Notes: generated by a model not told the origin, from the sequence alone. DNA of 64,000 bases from Benincasa hispida (GCF_009727055.1 NC_052350.1:1215965-1279964), one strand, 5' to 3'. Positions 46,762 through 59,085 are shown, numbered from the stretch's first letter. Made by a program: numbers and translations.

Positions 46762-48575
46762 TGATAACTTGTAGAAATACAAGTTATTTATATTGCCTTA
46801 TCTAGATATTGCGGCCAAAAGAGAATAGATATGCGTCAATTGTATGAAAATTAGCTTAGAAATACAATAATTATGAATGATCACAATTAACACTCACTAA
46901 CATCATTAAGATGGAGGAAGAGGAGATTTCTACTCTGTTTTGCAGGAAACCAAGTCACCACTTGCGATTAAGGCTCAAGAAAAACTGACCAATGCATCTC
47001 TGACACTTTGCGCCCATCAATCAACAATGAAAAGACGATTAACGCAATGATGGCGCAATACGACAGTTGATCCAGAGTTGATTTTCAACTGCATGCGATA
47101 ATAAAAACAACACCGCATGCGAACACCCGATCGAAAGATGCAGCTGAGCAATGCAAATACGGAGGATTGTGCCACATGTACGCCTAATGGTTGTGCAGAT
47201 TTGACGGTTTGATTGCATAACAAAAGGAATAATATCCCTCCATCTTCGGAAATTCCATAACAACAAGTAGGGACCACAAGGCCGGAGTCAAAGATCTTCA
47301 CCTATAAATACCTCATAGAATTCACAGAAAAGGATGTTACTTGATACGGGGCTAATTGCTGCTATTATATTGAGAAAAAGGCTGAGCTGAGTGTTAAATT
47401 GAAGAAATCTGGGAAGAAGAAGAGACAAGACCGAGAGGTGAGTCTCAGTGTTAATCTGCCAGATCCCCGCCGTGAAGCTCTATACTCAAATCCCAGCTAC
47501 TGGTTGAGCAAACTTGAGAGGGAAGCTCATCCTTCCACCCGATCCATCCATTCCGACATGCAAATCTCCATCCAAATCGGTGCCGAGACGTTGGCGCTTG
47601 TTTGTATTTGTTTTTATCTCTTTTCATCATTGTATCTCATCTTCTTTATCTCTTCATTCACACACCATGTATCAGACGTTAAATAGATATATTGAATGTC
47701 CCAATCATTTTCATTACCACTTCTTTGTCTATTTCAGTTCCTCCATTTATCGTTTTTTTCATGAAGTGTTCTTAATACCCGGGTAGTCAATATGAATTAA
47801 ACGAGTACTTAATTTGTGTTAGAGAGATAATTGCGTTTAGCTAAGGCATGCTAGACGACATCTTCACCTGTGAGAGTAGAAGTGAAGATGTCATTCTGAT
47901 CTATCGAGAGAAGGTCAGAAGAATGCATTAACTAGAGCGAGTAGTACTTCCAGGAATAGAAGCAACCTTACGTTCATTACGTTCGTCTCTGTATCACAAT
48001 AGACATGTGAGAACGCGGTTGATCACTGAAAGGTGTACGCTAAGGAAAAAATGGAACCGTACTTATAACTTTAGCGCAATTAAGAAACTTGCGATGTTTA
48101 TATTAGTCATCTTCCTCTTCCTGCTTCATACATAAGACTTTCCATCGCATCACATGTTCTGTGTATAATCTTCACAGCCAGCCTTGCCCTCAGTATTTTA
48201 TATCATGCTGCTTGTATCTTGTGCCATCTTAGCTTAGGTTACTGCATTTTATTTTATCATCTCATTTTTATTGCTTTCCTTTACTTCATCGTAACTTTAT
48301 ATACTTGTACACAAATACTTTTATTAAATTGAAAAACCTGGTCGCATGTATCATAAACATAATGCAATAACCTCAAACAGTCTCTGTGTTCGACCTCGGA
48401 TCACACCGAGAAACTTGCGGTGGAATTATACTTGGTTCCAACGCAAGAAAACTTATGAGAAATGCACAACATACTACAAGAGCATCCATTAATAACGCAT
48501 ATTTAGAAGTGGTAATACATGAATTGAGTCCATTAACGCATGTATCATTAATAAGGAACTAATTTTACCGTTACA
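46762..48575 (+). mobile_element. Solo LTR nested in the Athila-like 3' LTR
   Basis: The 1,814 bp insert is absent from the sister LTR at the matching point (57,346-57,352). It begins TGATAACTTG and ends CCGTTACA. The flanks TCGAG and CCGGG share three of five bases; the sister LTR reads CCGGG, so the left copy has probably mutated. A plus-strand TATA box TATAAATA lies at 47,303-47,310. Near the end, 'gttcgacctcggatc' resembles a motif in the Athila-like LTR ('gttcgaccct'), suggesting a related family. Short open frames within (47,399-47,786) have no known domain. Confidence 0.8.
47303..47310 (+). promoter_or_regulatory. TATA box of the nested solo LTR
   Basis: TATAAATA in the context CACCTATAAATACCTC; it sets the plus orientation of this LTR. 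Confidence 0.65.
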
Positions 48576-49258
48576 CCGGGTTCTCTCTCGAGTTGCCCTG
48601 AGCGATCTTCCGGCGTCTCGGCTCTTCTCTTGCTTCGCCTTAAAATAAAAAGGAAAACTATGGACAAGGCTAAACTATGGAGAAATTTATCTAAGTATCC
48701 GAACTTGCTGAACTGGTGCCTTTCCTGAAGGATGCCTTCGGTATTTATAGAGCTTTGGGGTGAAATGCGGCTTCTCTCTTATGATTGCACAGATGGGATG
48801 GCTTTAATTCTTTGACTGATGCGCCGAACATTTGTCACTGAAAAGATGAATGTACTTGTTATCGTTAGCGACTTGTCAACTTAATTCAAATTCGACTGTC
48901 ATCAGCTTTCTGTCCCATCGTGATTAATTATGCCTTTCACCCAGATGCGCTCACCAGGTTGTGCCGGCTTTATGCGGCAATCCTTTTTTAGCAGATGTAT
49001 GCGAACACAAATCACCGCAAAGCCTTGTGATAATGCTGTGCTCGTTCGTTGATTTCTTGTGATCGTGCTTTTTGCCTTGAGTCACCACATATTTTGCATG
49101 AAAATACAAAAATTAACTGTTTCTATGCGATGAACGCATGCGACCGCAATGTTATGAACTTAATGCTTTTTGGATGCAATCTAACATATTTTATCAACGC
49201 AAACTAGAATTGTTTAAGAACTTAGCACTGTAATAACGTGCATTTCTGCCTGTTATCA

Positions 49259-51179
49259 CACCCCCAAATTTAAACAATGCTTGTCCTCAAGCATAAGCTA
49301 AAGATTTCCTTTAGCAAGTCAACCACAAATCTCTTTTCCTAGATTTCTCAAGGATACTTCATTCAAATCCTATACACAAAAATTTCCTTAAGTCTTATTC
49401 AAGTCACATCTTAAAATATTTCTAAGACCTAGGGACCGCAAGCTTAACCTTCAAAAGGACTTTACTAAATTTCGGGACATCGCATGATTTATTTCAAAAA
49501 GAAAACTTTTCCACCGGGGTGTCAAATGATTTTTATCCTTACATATTTTTTGACATTATTATTTTTTTTTTTGACCTTGCGCTGATCCAAATGCCTTGCC
49601 TTCGTTTTGGCTTGCCCCCACGTGTGTCATGCGAACATCCAACTACGAGCAATGCGCTCTTTCTCAGACTAAACTCATATCTACTTGGCAGCGGAATTGC
49701 GGTCATTTATTTATGCGTTGATTCTGGTGTCTTACTTTCGTTTTGGCTTGCCCCCACGGTGTCACAGACATCCAACTACGGGTAAGTGCCATTCACAACT
49801 TAACTCTTATCAACATGGGTTTCCCCATTGCGTTGACAGTAGAATTGTTATTCTCAAATTTATTTTTATTTTTATTTTTATTTTTTTTTTCGTAAAGCTA
49901 AAAATAACAAGGTCAAAAAATAAATACCTCACCCCCAAATTTAAAATGCGGTAATGTCCCTATTGCCAAAAGATTGAAAGAAGTCATGCGATGTTCTTAG
50001 GAAGCTATGTAAAGAGATTTTGAAAGAAAGCTAGAAGACCTCTAACTTCTAGAAATATTTCATGAAGTGACTTTTCTAAGATTAAGTTGATTCTAGTATA
50101 TATGAAAAAAATAGAAGCATGTGTTTCATCATGGCAAAGAGACAACATGCGATGACTTACTAAATTTATCAGTGTTAAATGATTGTGGTAATCAAAGAGG
50201 ATGCGGTGATAAAACTTTTAAATTAAAATATGATGCGATAGTGCAAAATTTGGAATAAAGTCAAGAAAGAATACAACCCCTAAATTTGTGCTGTCGCCCA
50301 TATTGTTTGTTGACGCATCCATCTTTGCGGTGATCTTCTTTCTTTAGATTGCGGTGACGGAATAAGATAAGTTGCTTCATTGTGTGGCGCCTCCGCAATT
50401 GTTCGCCTCGATCATTGCAAGAAAAACAGTGAGAGGGTCAAATAATATTAAACAAAAAGATTTTTTTTTTTACTGCAATCGTTTAACACGATTGCACCCC
50501 CCTCATTTTTTTTCCANCCCAAATTTGCGTTGTCGCCCGCATTGTCTGTTGACGCATCTTTCTTTGCAGGGATCTTCTTTCTTTAGATTGCGATGATAGA
50601 ATAAGATAAGTTGCTTCATCGTGTGGCGCCTCCGCAATTGTTTGCCTCGATCGTTGCAAAAAAAACAGTGAGAGGGTCAAATAATATTAAACAAAAAGAT
50701 TTTTTTTTTTACTGCAATCGTTTAACACGATTGCACCCCCCTCATTTTTTTTCCATAGAGTACAATAGATAAAGAACTGAAAAGATATAGTGAAATGAAA
50801 ATTCTGAGTAGTAGAGAAAAGTAGAGAAAAGTTGAAAATTTCATGATTCCCAAAACTTGCATCCCTAATGAATTTCGATCGTCTGATAGCGCATGAACTA
50901 CCTACTTCTTTCTTATTTAAAGTCTCTTAGTTCTACGGAGTCGACTTGGCGATGCCAACCTTCTCCGTGATATACTTTTATTCGTTGCCTGTTAACTTTG
51001 AATATGTTGGTTCCGTCATTATTCGATAATTCGACCGCACCATGCAAAAATACTTCTCTAACTATGAATGGTCCAGACCAACGAGACTTTAATTTTCCAG
51101 GGAAGAGCCGTAATCGTGAGTTGAATAGTAAGACCCTTTGCCCGACTTGGAGGTTCTTGCTGCATATATGTTTGTCGTG
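49259..51179 (-). other. Noncoding 3' region of the Athila-like element
   Basis: The minus strand next to the 3' LTR reads AAATTTGGGGGTG, the polypurine tract (49,259-49,272 region). Other contents are 'ttttggcttgcccccacg' repeated at about 49,604 and 49,741, and a 238 bp tandem duplication at 50,278-50,755. No env-like protein frame was recognised. Confidence 0.65.
50278..50755. repeat. Tandem duplication of about 238 bp with an N at the junction
   Basis: The units 50,278-50,516 and 50,518-50,755 are nearly identical, including 'ggcgcctccgcaattgtt', a T run and 'cgatcattgcaa' variants. A single N at 50,517 marks the join, so the copy number may be an assembly artefact. Confidence 0.8.
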
Positions 51180-52020
51180 CTAGCACTTTGCGCGCTTCTT
51201 GTAAATATTTGCATTCTCATATGCATTGATCCTCCATTCCTCCAGCTTGACCAATTGAAGTTTTCTCACTTCTCCTGCTTTCCTGAAGTCAAAGTTTAGC
51301 TTCTTTACTGCCCATAGTGCTTTGTATTCTAGCTCCAGAGGCAAATGACACGCCTTACTAAATACCAACGCATATGGGGACATATCTATAGGTGTCTTAA
51401 ATGCAGTCTGGTATGCCCACAACACATCGTCGAGCTTTGTTGCCTAATCCTTTCGTGAAGGCCTTACTACCTTTTCAAGTATCAGCTTGATCTCTCGATT
51501 GGACACTTCAGCCTGACCATTCGTTTGCAGATGGTATACAGTGGCCACTTTGTGGAAAATGTTATATTTGCGTAGCAGTTCCTTGATAGTATGATTGACA
51601 AAGTGAGACCTTTCATCACTTATTATAGCACGTGGGGTGCCAAAACGAACGAAAAGATTTTTCTTCAGGAATTTAGAGACTACCATCGCATCGCTTGCGG
51701 TGCATGCCACTGCCTCTACCCACTTGGATACATAGTCGACGGCTAACAAAATATAAGTTTTACCATTCGATGGAGGGAATGGTCCCATGAAGTCGGTACC
51801 CCATACGTCAAACAACTCAAGCTCCAAGATGATGTTCATCGACATTGCATGTTTCCATGAAATGTTACCTGTGCGTTGGCACTTATCACACTTCATCACG
51901 TAGTCGGCTGCATCCTTAAACAATGTTGGCCAAAAGAATCCACTCTGTAAAACCTTAGTTGCGGTGCGCTGTCCTCCAAAGTGCCCACCATATGGTGAGT
52001 CATGACACTGTGATAATATG
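51180..52020 (-). pseudogene. Athila-like integrase
   Basis: An HHCC zinc-binding module is split by a frame change: the H part ([12 protein letters not shown]) is near 52,000 and CDKCQ near 51,875. The DDE core follows: [12 protein letters not shown] (first Asp), then [11 protein letters not shown] (second Asp), then the Glu in [12 protein letters not shown]. The C-terminal segment continues in another frame ([38 protein letters not shown]). Integrase inserts the cDNA copy into the genome. The catalytic triad survives but at least two frame breaks separate the parts. Confidence 0.88.
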
Positions 52021-52870
52021 CGTTGTTGAGCAGCATTTGGTACACATAGTCGCAGAATCTAGTCTGCCTCCTTTTTATATAGATTTGGCTCGTTCCAAAA
52101 ATATTATCTGCATTCGTGTTTGAGCCTCCTCTTCTGGTGGTTAATATAATCCTTTGGAAATTGCTCGCAAACCAGATAGTTGACTATATCAGCGTACCAT
52201 GGTAATTCTTCAATATGGAACAACTGCTCATCTGGGAACACTGCACTCACTTCTTACTCATTGCAATCAACCTCAGGAATTTCCAGTCTGGACAAGTGAT
52301 CCGCAACTTGGTTCTCCGTCCCCTTGCGATCAATTATTTCTATGTCAAATTCTTGGAGGAGGAGAACCCATCTGATCAACCTCGGCTTCGCGTATTTTTT
52401 TTATCATTAAATACTTTTATCGCCGAATGATCAGTGTGGATAAGTACCTTTGTTCCCAGCAGATATGCTCTAAATTTTTCCAACTCAAAAATTACCGCAA
52501 GTAGCTTCTTTTCTGTGGTGGTGTAATTAGTCTGAGCAGGATTGAACGTCTTACTCGCATATGCGATGGGATGTAAGATTGTCTTTCTCTTTTGTATCAG
52601 AGCTGCTCCCATCGCATACCCGCTTGCATCGCACATTAACTCAAAAGGAAGTGTCCAATCAGGTGTGATTAACACGGGTGCAGTTGTCAGCGCATTCTTC
52701 CAAATCCTGAATGCGTTGAGGCAATTGTTGTCAAAATCAAATTTTCTGTCAGCCTCCATCAACGCATTCAGTGATCGTGCTATTTTCGAAAAGTCCTTGA
52801 CAAAGCGTCTATAGAATCTGGCATGCCCCAAGAAACTTCTTACAGCCTTCACACTTGTTAGAGGTGAGAG
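52021..52870 (-). pseudogene. Athila-like RNase H
   Basis: Begins RSFLGHARFYRRFVKDFS (thumb/connection), then CDASGYAMGAALIQ with the catalytic Asp, YASKTFNPAQTNYTTTEKKL and HTDHSAIKVF. The frame breaks near 52,376. Downstream, a DHLSRLE-type tail is readable around 52,280. It degrades the RNA strand during cDNA synthesis. Confidence 0.85.
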
Positions 52871-52954
52871 TTTTTCAATTGCTTCTATTTTTGCTTATCC
52901 ACCTCCAGCCCGTCCTAAGAAACCTTGTGCCCCAACACGATGCCCTCCCTTACC

Positions 52955-53701
52955 ATAAAATGACATTTTTCCTAGTTAAGAACGAGATTCATCTCCTTGC
53001 ATCTTTTCAGTATCTTCTTCAGGTTGGTCAGATAGACTTCATAGGTGTGCCCATAGATAGAGAAGTCGTCCATGAAGATTTCAACAGAGTCCTCAAGATA
53101 GTCTGAAAAGATGGCTATCATGTACCTTTGGAACGTGCTCGGCGCATTGCAGGCCGAACGACATGTGGCGAAAAGCAAAAGTCCCATATGGGCAGGTGAA
53201 TGTGGTCTTGTCCTGATCTTCTAGAGCAATCATAATCTGGTTATACCCGGCATAGCCATCCAGAAAGCAGTAAAAGTCATTTCCGTTTAGACGATCTAGC
53301 ATTTGGTCAATGAACGGTAGAGGAAAATGATCTTTCTTCATTGCCACATTCAGCTTGCGGTAGTCCATGCAAATACGCCATCCGGTGACGGTTCTTTGCA
53401 GTATCAACTCATTATTCTTGTTGGGGACTACCGTCATGCTGCCTTTTTTCGGCACACATTGCACGGGGCTGACTCACGTGCTATCTGCTATCAGATAAAT
53501 AATGCCCACATCTAACCACTTAATGATCTCCTTTTTAATGACCTCTTTCATCGCAGGGTTGAGTCTGTGCTGATGTTCGGTTGATGCCTTGTGGTTTTCT
53601 TTGAGATGAATGCGGTGCATACAATATGTGGGGAAAATTCCTCGAATGTCTGCGAGCGTCCAGCCAATTGCTCGCATATGTTTCCTCAGAATGCTCATCA
53701 A
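52955..53701 (-). pseudogene. Athila-like reverse transcriptase
   Basis: Readable in two or more frames: HRLNPAMKEVIKKEIIKWLD, GWRICMDYRKLNVAMKKDHF, FYCFLDGYAGYNQI and the catalytic FMDDFSIYG (the F/YxDD box) near 53,070. Frameshifts occur near 53,470 and 53,110. Confidence 0.88.
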
Positions 53702-53913
53702 CGTATTCTTTTGGTCCTCATTAAGTTCAAGGAAATAATTACTGGCAGCTTCTCATTCTGCCCTAAAAATGCATATTTTAAGTGATTCGGTAGGGTCTTC
53801 AATTCCAATATTGATGGTTTTACTAAGAACGGTTGCGTTGTTTTTCTTTCTTCTTTTTCTGTTGGTTCCTCTTCTTGGGTTGCGATCATCTCAACTTCCT
53901 TGTTTTTTTTTTT

Positions 53914-54603
53914 TTATGATCGTATTACATGCAACAATGGATGCGTTTGTATCATCTCTTCATTCTCTTCGTCAAGCTTTTCTTCTTCAGTCAAATTCTG
54001 GTCGTCGTCAGAGTCATGCAGGTTTTCTTCGTCAGGAAACTTCATGGCACAGATTATGTTGAATTTGAGTTTCTGTCCATTTATGCTTAAAGTGATCTCT
54101 TCTTTGTGCACATCAATCTGAGCACGACCTGTTGATAAAAATGGTCGCCCCAAGATGATGGGCACATCTTTTTCGACTTCGTAATCTAAGATGATGAAGT
54201 TGGCTGGTAGTATAAATTTGTCGATGGTGACCAGCACGTCCTTCACCTTCCCCTCTGGATGCACCAGAGATCTATCTGCAAGTTGAAGAGTCACGGTCGT
54301 GGGCGTAAGTTGCCCCACATTCAGCTGCTTAAAGATCGACAGAGGTATTACATTGATGCTAGCTCCAAGGTCACACAATGCTTGCCCAATGTACAATCCT
54401 CTAATGGAGCAAGGTATAGTAAAGCTCCCAGGATCACTTATCTTCGATGGAATTATTGATTTTGAGCTTTGCGTTAAAGCCACCGTGGCAAACTTACCAG
54501 TGCCACTTTTTTTAGTTACCATATCCTTCAGAAACTTCACGTAAGCAGGCATCTCCTCAATTGCTTCACTGAATGGAATATTGATATGTAATTGTTTTAA
54601 CAT
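53914..54603 (-). pseudogene. Athila-like aspartic protease
   Basis: A 229-codon open frame. The active-site motif LCDLGASINVIP is at residues 76-87 and ILGRPFLSTGRA near residue 150 gives the C-terminal strand. The usual DTGA/S triad reads DLGAS, as in Athila-type proteases. It would cleave the Gag-Pol polyprotein. This is the longest intact domain of the element. Confidence 0.8.
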
Positions 54604-56328
54604 AGACAGGAAGCGTTGGTACTATACCTCGTCATTCTTTTTCTTTCTGAGTGTCTGCGGGAAAGGTGGTAACTGCACTCTCATGGTCCCCTTTTCTGTT
54701 GGCTTAGAGTTAGACGCAACTTCTGGCTCTATCGCTTCTTTTTCCCTTTCTTTTTCTTGGGTCACCGCAATCTCAGGTTCCAACTCAATGGGAGCAGTCT
54801 GACTAGGCTCTTTTCTTTCTCCCTCTAAAGTTTTTCTACTCCGTAATGTCACAACCTGACATTACTCTTTACTTGATCCCCCTCGGTTGCGTGGGAGTTC
54901 TGTTGAACTCGGCAGAGCCCCTTACGGTCTGTTCTTTAGCTCGCTTACAATCTGGCCCATCTGTAATTCTAGATTGCGGATGGACGTAGCCTGACTTTGA
55001 AGCACAGTTTCGTTTTTCTCTATATACTACTTTAACAAGCTTTCCAAGGAGGAAGATTGCAGTGGTTGCGAGCTACTGGCTTGATTGCTTGTCTGACCGT
55101 TATTCCGCGGGAAAAATCCAAATGGCCCTTTTTTTTTCGCTACAGATTGAAAATTCTGCTGCTGATTCTTCCATGCAAAATTGGGGTGGTTTCTCCATTC
55201 AGGGTTGTAGGTATTAGAAAATGGATTATTTTTCACAAAGTAAATAGACTTTGGATTCTGTAGGCATTCTTCCATTGCGTGTCCGTCACCACAAGTTGCG
55301 CACCTTGCGATGTTTTGATTAATTGCTTTTACTTTCCCAGTTTGCGGTGTTGGACTGTTGATCGCAATTCTCCGAATTAAGTTCATCATTGCGGTCATCT
55401 GATTCTGTAGTGAAGCAATAGCACCATTATTTTTGTTGTTATCCTTTATTCTCAGTCTTTGATCACACTCTCTCCAATCCTCGTGTTTTTTAGAGATGCG
55501 ATCCAAGATGTTCGTAGCATCATCATACGTCTTGTCTAGCAGACCACCAGCTGCTGCCACATTGGCAGCGGTCTGCGAAGCGGGCTTTAAACTATGATAA
55601 AAGATTTCCATCTGAAGGCAGTCTGGCAATCCATTGTGTGGACAGTCCCTGACCAACCTCTTAAACCTCGCCCAGGCATTGCTAAGCAATTTGTCCATGT
55701 CTTGTTCAAAATTGGTTATTAGTTTCCTTCGTCGAACATTCTCAGTAGGTGGAAATATTCATAAACTTCTCAACGACCTGTTCCCATGAAGTGATCTCTC
55801 TCAGCTTGAGGGAATACGCCCATTTTCTTGCTTAATCATACAGAGAAAATGGAAACAGGGTTAGTCGACCTTCTTCGACAGAGATGTTCGGGAACACAAA
55901 AATAGTACAGATTTCTATAAAGCTACGGAGGTGGGTGTGCAGGTCCTCGCCATGCCTTCCTTCGAATTGTCCTACAGTCTGGATCATCTGCAGCATCATC
56001 GGTTTCATTTTGAATCGGCTTCCATCGAGGGCAGGCCTCATGATTCCTGAAGAGAAATCATAGAGGTATGGCGATGCATAGTCCCTGATGGGCCTATTAC
56101 GATCGTTTGCTAGGAGGATTGGATTTGCATGGCGTTGTTTTCGTTTGGTGCTTTGTTTCCAGGCTGCTCCACCATATCTCCTTTATCTGGCTGTTGTTGT
56201 TGGCGGTCTCTTAATCTCCATTTGAACATCCTCTCAATCTCCAGGTCGTAATTTGCCAGAGATTGAGAGTCTGCAAAGAAATCAGAAAAATAACTGTTAG
56301 TACACTGATTTGTTGAAGTCCCTGACAA
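54604..56328 (-). pseudogene. Athila-like gag
   Basis: Four minus-strand fragments in different frames: 56,110-56,328 (N terminus), 55,832-56,041 (VGQFEGRHGEDLHTHLRSF), 55,027-55,698 (ARFKRLVRDCPHNGLP, then the zinc knuckle CATCGDGHAMEEC) and 54,622-54,852 (acidic linker toward the protease). The knuckle CX2CX4HX4C binds RNA. Confidence 0.82.
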
Positions 56329-56342
56329 TAACGTAAAAAATT
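56318..56342 (-). other. Degenerate primer-binding site of the Athila-like element
   Basis: Just inside the 5' LTR the minus strand reads TTTTTTACGTTATTGTCAGG, a decayed form of the Athila-type binding site 'TTTGGCGCCGTTGCCGG'. Several C and G positions have changed to T and A. Confidence 0.55.
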
Positions 56343-58031
56343 TGATGCATTATTTTATGATTGTGGAATTATGGATGAAATGCGATGATGAAAATGCGTT
56401 GAACACTCAAGTTTTCTCAGTGGAATCCAAGTGTAAACCCTACTGAGTTTCTTGGTAAGTCCAGGGTCGAACTCAGGGACTTGGGAAAACAATATGTGGT
56501 GGTAATTTTTTAGAACACATTGCGGTAACCAAATAAATCAAGTAATTATTGAGAATGTTGTTTGCGGTGATAAAAATAAACAAATGCGGTGGAGTTCGAA
56601 AAGTGTTGATAAACGGAAGATGGGATGAGTATGCGGTGAACGGGTTGAGAAAGGTTTCGGCTAACACTTCCTAGGATGCGTTCATGTTATGCGATCATGC
56701 AACACACATACAATAGTAAACCATCTCTCGATGCAAATGCTACGGCTTCTAATGCTAAAACGCATGCGATATCTGCGATAAGTCTATAGGACTTACACAT
56801 AAGCCTCTATTCTTATTTATGCGATGACAAAATGACATACACATAAATAAGGCGACCACATAATATCATACCTATCTTTAGGATGCATGCGATGCAGGTT
56901 GACAAACAGAGCTTATCTTTAAGTCCCTATCTCTTGTTTATGTAGATCTAATCTTGCTCTCTCGAGTCTAGATTCTAACCTAGCTTTCTCCAGTCTCAGG
57001 TTCTTTCTTTAGGCTCTCTCTCGAGTAGCTCTAAAAGGATGTTAAGCACAACATAAAACAGGATAATCGTATGCGATGAAGATCCTAGGTCATATTAGCT
57101 TAGTTCTTCTCAACCCATTCGATAAGCTTAGCTACTCATGCGTGCTAAGAGAGTGAACATATGTAGAATAAGAACTTGTATTGTATAAATATAAAGTTGA
57201 AGTACAAAATAACAATGTAAGAAGAGAATAAAGAGCCTGGTAGCAATCTCTTGCTTCTCAGGCTTTTACACTGGCTTTTTTACTCGTGTTCAAAAGATAA
57301 TCTCACTCTCGCGAGAGTCAGCCCGCTCTCTGCTTTCTACGCCTCCGGGTTCTCTCTTGAGTTGCCCTGAGCAATCTTCTAGCGTCTGGGCCTTTCTCTT
57401 GCTCCGCCTTAAAATAAAAAGGAAAACTATGGACAAGGCTAAACTATGGAGAAATTTATCTAAGTATCCGAACTTGCTGAACTGGTGAACCCCTTTCCTG
57501 AAGGATGCCTTTGGTATTTATAGAGCTTTGGGGTGAAAGGTGGCTTCTCTCTTATGATTGTACAGATGGGATGGCTTTAATTCTCTGATTGATGCGTCGA
57601 ATATTTGTCATCGAAAAGCTAAATGTATTTGTTATCGTTAACAACTTGTCAACTTAATTCGGATTCGACCGTTTTTAGCTTTCTGTCCCATCGTGATTAA
57701 TTATGCCTTTCACCCAGATGCACCCACCAGGTTGCGCCGACTCTTTGCGACAATCATTCTTGAGCAGATGTATGCGAACACAAATCACCGCAAAGCCTTG
57801 CGGTAATGCTGCGCTCGTCTGTTGATTTCTTGTGATCGCACTTTTTGTCTTGCGTCACCGCATATTCTGCATAAAAATACAAAAATTAACTGTTTCTATG
57901 CGATGAACACATGCGACCGCAATGTTATGAACTTAATGCTTTTTGGATGCAATCTAACATATTTTATCCATGCAAGCCAATATTGTTTAAGAACTTAGCA
58001 CTGTAATAACTTGCATTTCTGTCCGTTATCA
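56343..58031 (-). repeat. 5' LTR of the Athila-like element
   Basis: 1,689 bp with TG...CA ends. The minus-strand TATA box is at 57,515-57,522 (CTCTATAAATACC), matched in the sister LTR at 48,742-48,749. Confidence 0.92.
57515..57522 (-). promoter_or_regulatory. TATA box of the Athila-like 5' LTR
   Basis: TATAAATA on the minus strand, conserved in both LTRs. Confidence 0.7.
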
Positions 58032-58036
58032 ATACA
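58032..58036 (+). repeat. Right target-site duplication ATACA
   Basis: Perfect match to 45,751-45,755. It defines the insertion point of the Athila-like element in Tat gag. Confidence 0.9.
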
Positions 58037-59085
58037 CCCGGAGGATCGACAACTTGAGAATGCTTACGGGGTATCAACCTCAAAAGTTCCAGTAGTTCGA
58101 TGGTAAGAGCAACCTAAAGAAACACATCGCCCACTTCGTAGAAACATGCGAGAATGCGAGAACAAGGGGAGATTTGCTAGTTAAGCAGTTCGTCAAAACT
58201 CTCAAAGGAAATGCGTTTGACTGGTACACATGCTTAGAGCCTGAGATGATCAAAAGTTGGGAGTAGTTTTAAAGGGAATACTTGAATCGCTTCTATAGCA
58301 CTAGACGCACTGTCAGCATGATGGAGCTGACGAACGCCAAGCAGCGGAAAGACGAGCCAGTCATTGACTACATCAATCGATGGAGGGCTTTGAGTCTCGA
58401 CTACAAAGATCGACTCACCGAATTATCTGTTGTAGAAATGTGCACTCAAGGTATGCACTGGGAACTCCTCTATATCCTGCAGGGAATAAAGCCCTGTACC
58501 TTTGAAGAAATGGTGACCGATGCCCACGACCTGAAGCTAAGCATCGCCAATAGGGGAAAAAAGGATTTCCTGATCCCCGAGTCGAAGAAAGATAAGAAGG
58601 AAATGAAGGGCACCAAGAAGATTGTGAAAGGTGCCACCAAGGAATCAATGGTTGTTAATACGATCCCATTGAAGTTTTCCTCGAAAGGGAAAGAGAAGAA
58701 GATAGAAAAGAAAGACGAAGAAGGTGAAAGACGTCACCTAACTCTGAAGGAGCGACAGGAAAAAGTCTATCCATTCCCCAACTTCGACGTTGCAGATATG
58801 CTTGAGAAATTATTGGAGAACCACCTTATCCAACTATCAGAGTGTAAACGACCGAAACAAACCGACAAAGTTGATAATCTCAATTACTGCAAGTATCACA
58901 AGGTCGTTAACCACCCAGTTGAAAATTGGTTTGTATTGAAGGAGTTAATCCTCAAATTGGCCCGTGAGAGAAAAATAGAGTTGGATCTAGACGAGGTGGT
59001 CCAAACAAATCATGCTGCGGTGACAGTAACTCCAAGCGTGTTTGCACCGATCATATGTTATGAAGAAAGTGAGAGTTTGGTCTAG
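58037..59085 (+). pseudogene. Tat gag, C-terminal part
   Basis: Continues gag after the insertion, with in-frame stops at about 58,091 and 58,265. The 58,282-59,085 frame has the retrotransposon gag core (NRFYSTRRTVSMMELTNAKQ, VIDYINRWRALSLDYK) and a very lysine-rich tail. A CX2H-type segment (YCKYHKVVNHPVENWF) resembles the knuckle-like motif of Tat gags. It ends with TAG at 59,085. Confidence 0.82.

Larger units (their letters stand above)
45756..49258 (-). repeat. 3' LTR of the Athila-like element, with insertion
   Basis: TG...CA ends match the other LTR (TGATGCGTTATT / CTGTTATCA). Without the inserted 46,762-48,575 segment and one 5 bp flank it is 1,684 bp, close to the 1,689 bp partner. 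About ten differences in the first 135 bases by eye suggest an old insertion. Confidence 0.9.
45756..58031 (-). mobile_element. Athila-like Ty3/gypsy retrotransposon inside Tat gag
   Basis: A full-length 12,276 bp minus-strand element with both LTRs, perfect ATACA duplications, gag, protease, reverse transcriptase, RNase H and integrase in Ty3/gypsy order. The integrase and its C-terminal neighbourhood ([24 protein letters not shown]) closely resemble Athila-group elements. About 1.9 kb of noncoding sequence lies between integrase and 3' LTR, where some Athila elements carry an env-like frame; none is visible. Many stops and frameshifts show it is inactive. The left (3') LTR has a further solo LTR within it. 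Confidence 0.9.

Noticed and set aside
47399..47786. Overlapping small frames inside the nested solo LTR
   Set aside because: They lie in the R/U5-like part of the LTR just downstream of its TATA box and have no known domain.
52215..54802. Plus-strand open frames over the Athila-like pol
   Set aside because: They are antisense shadows of protease, reverse transcriptase and RNase H coding sequence.
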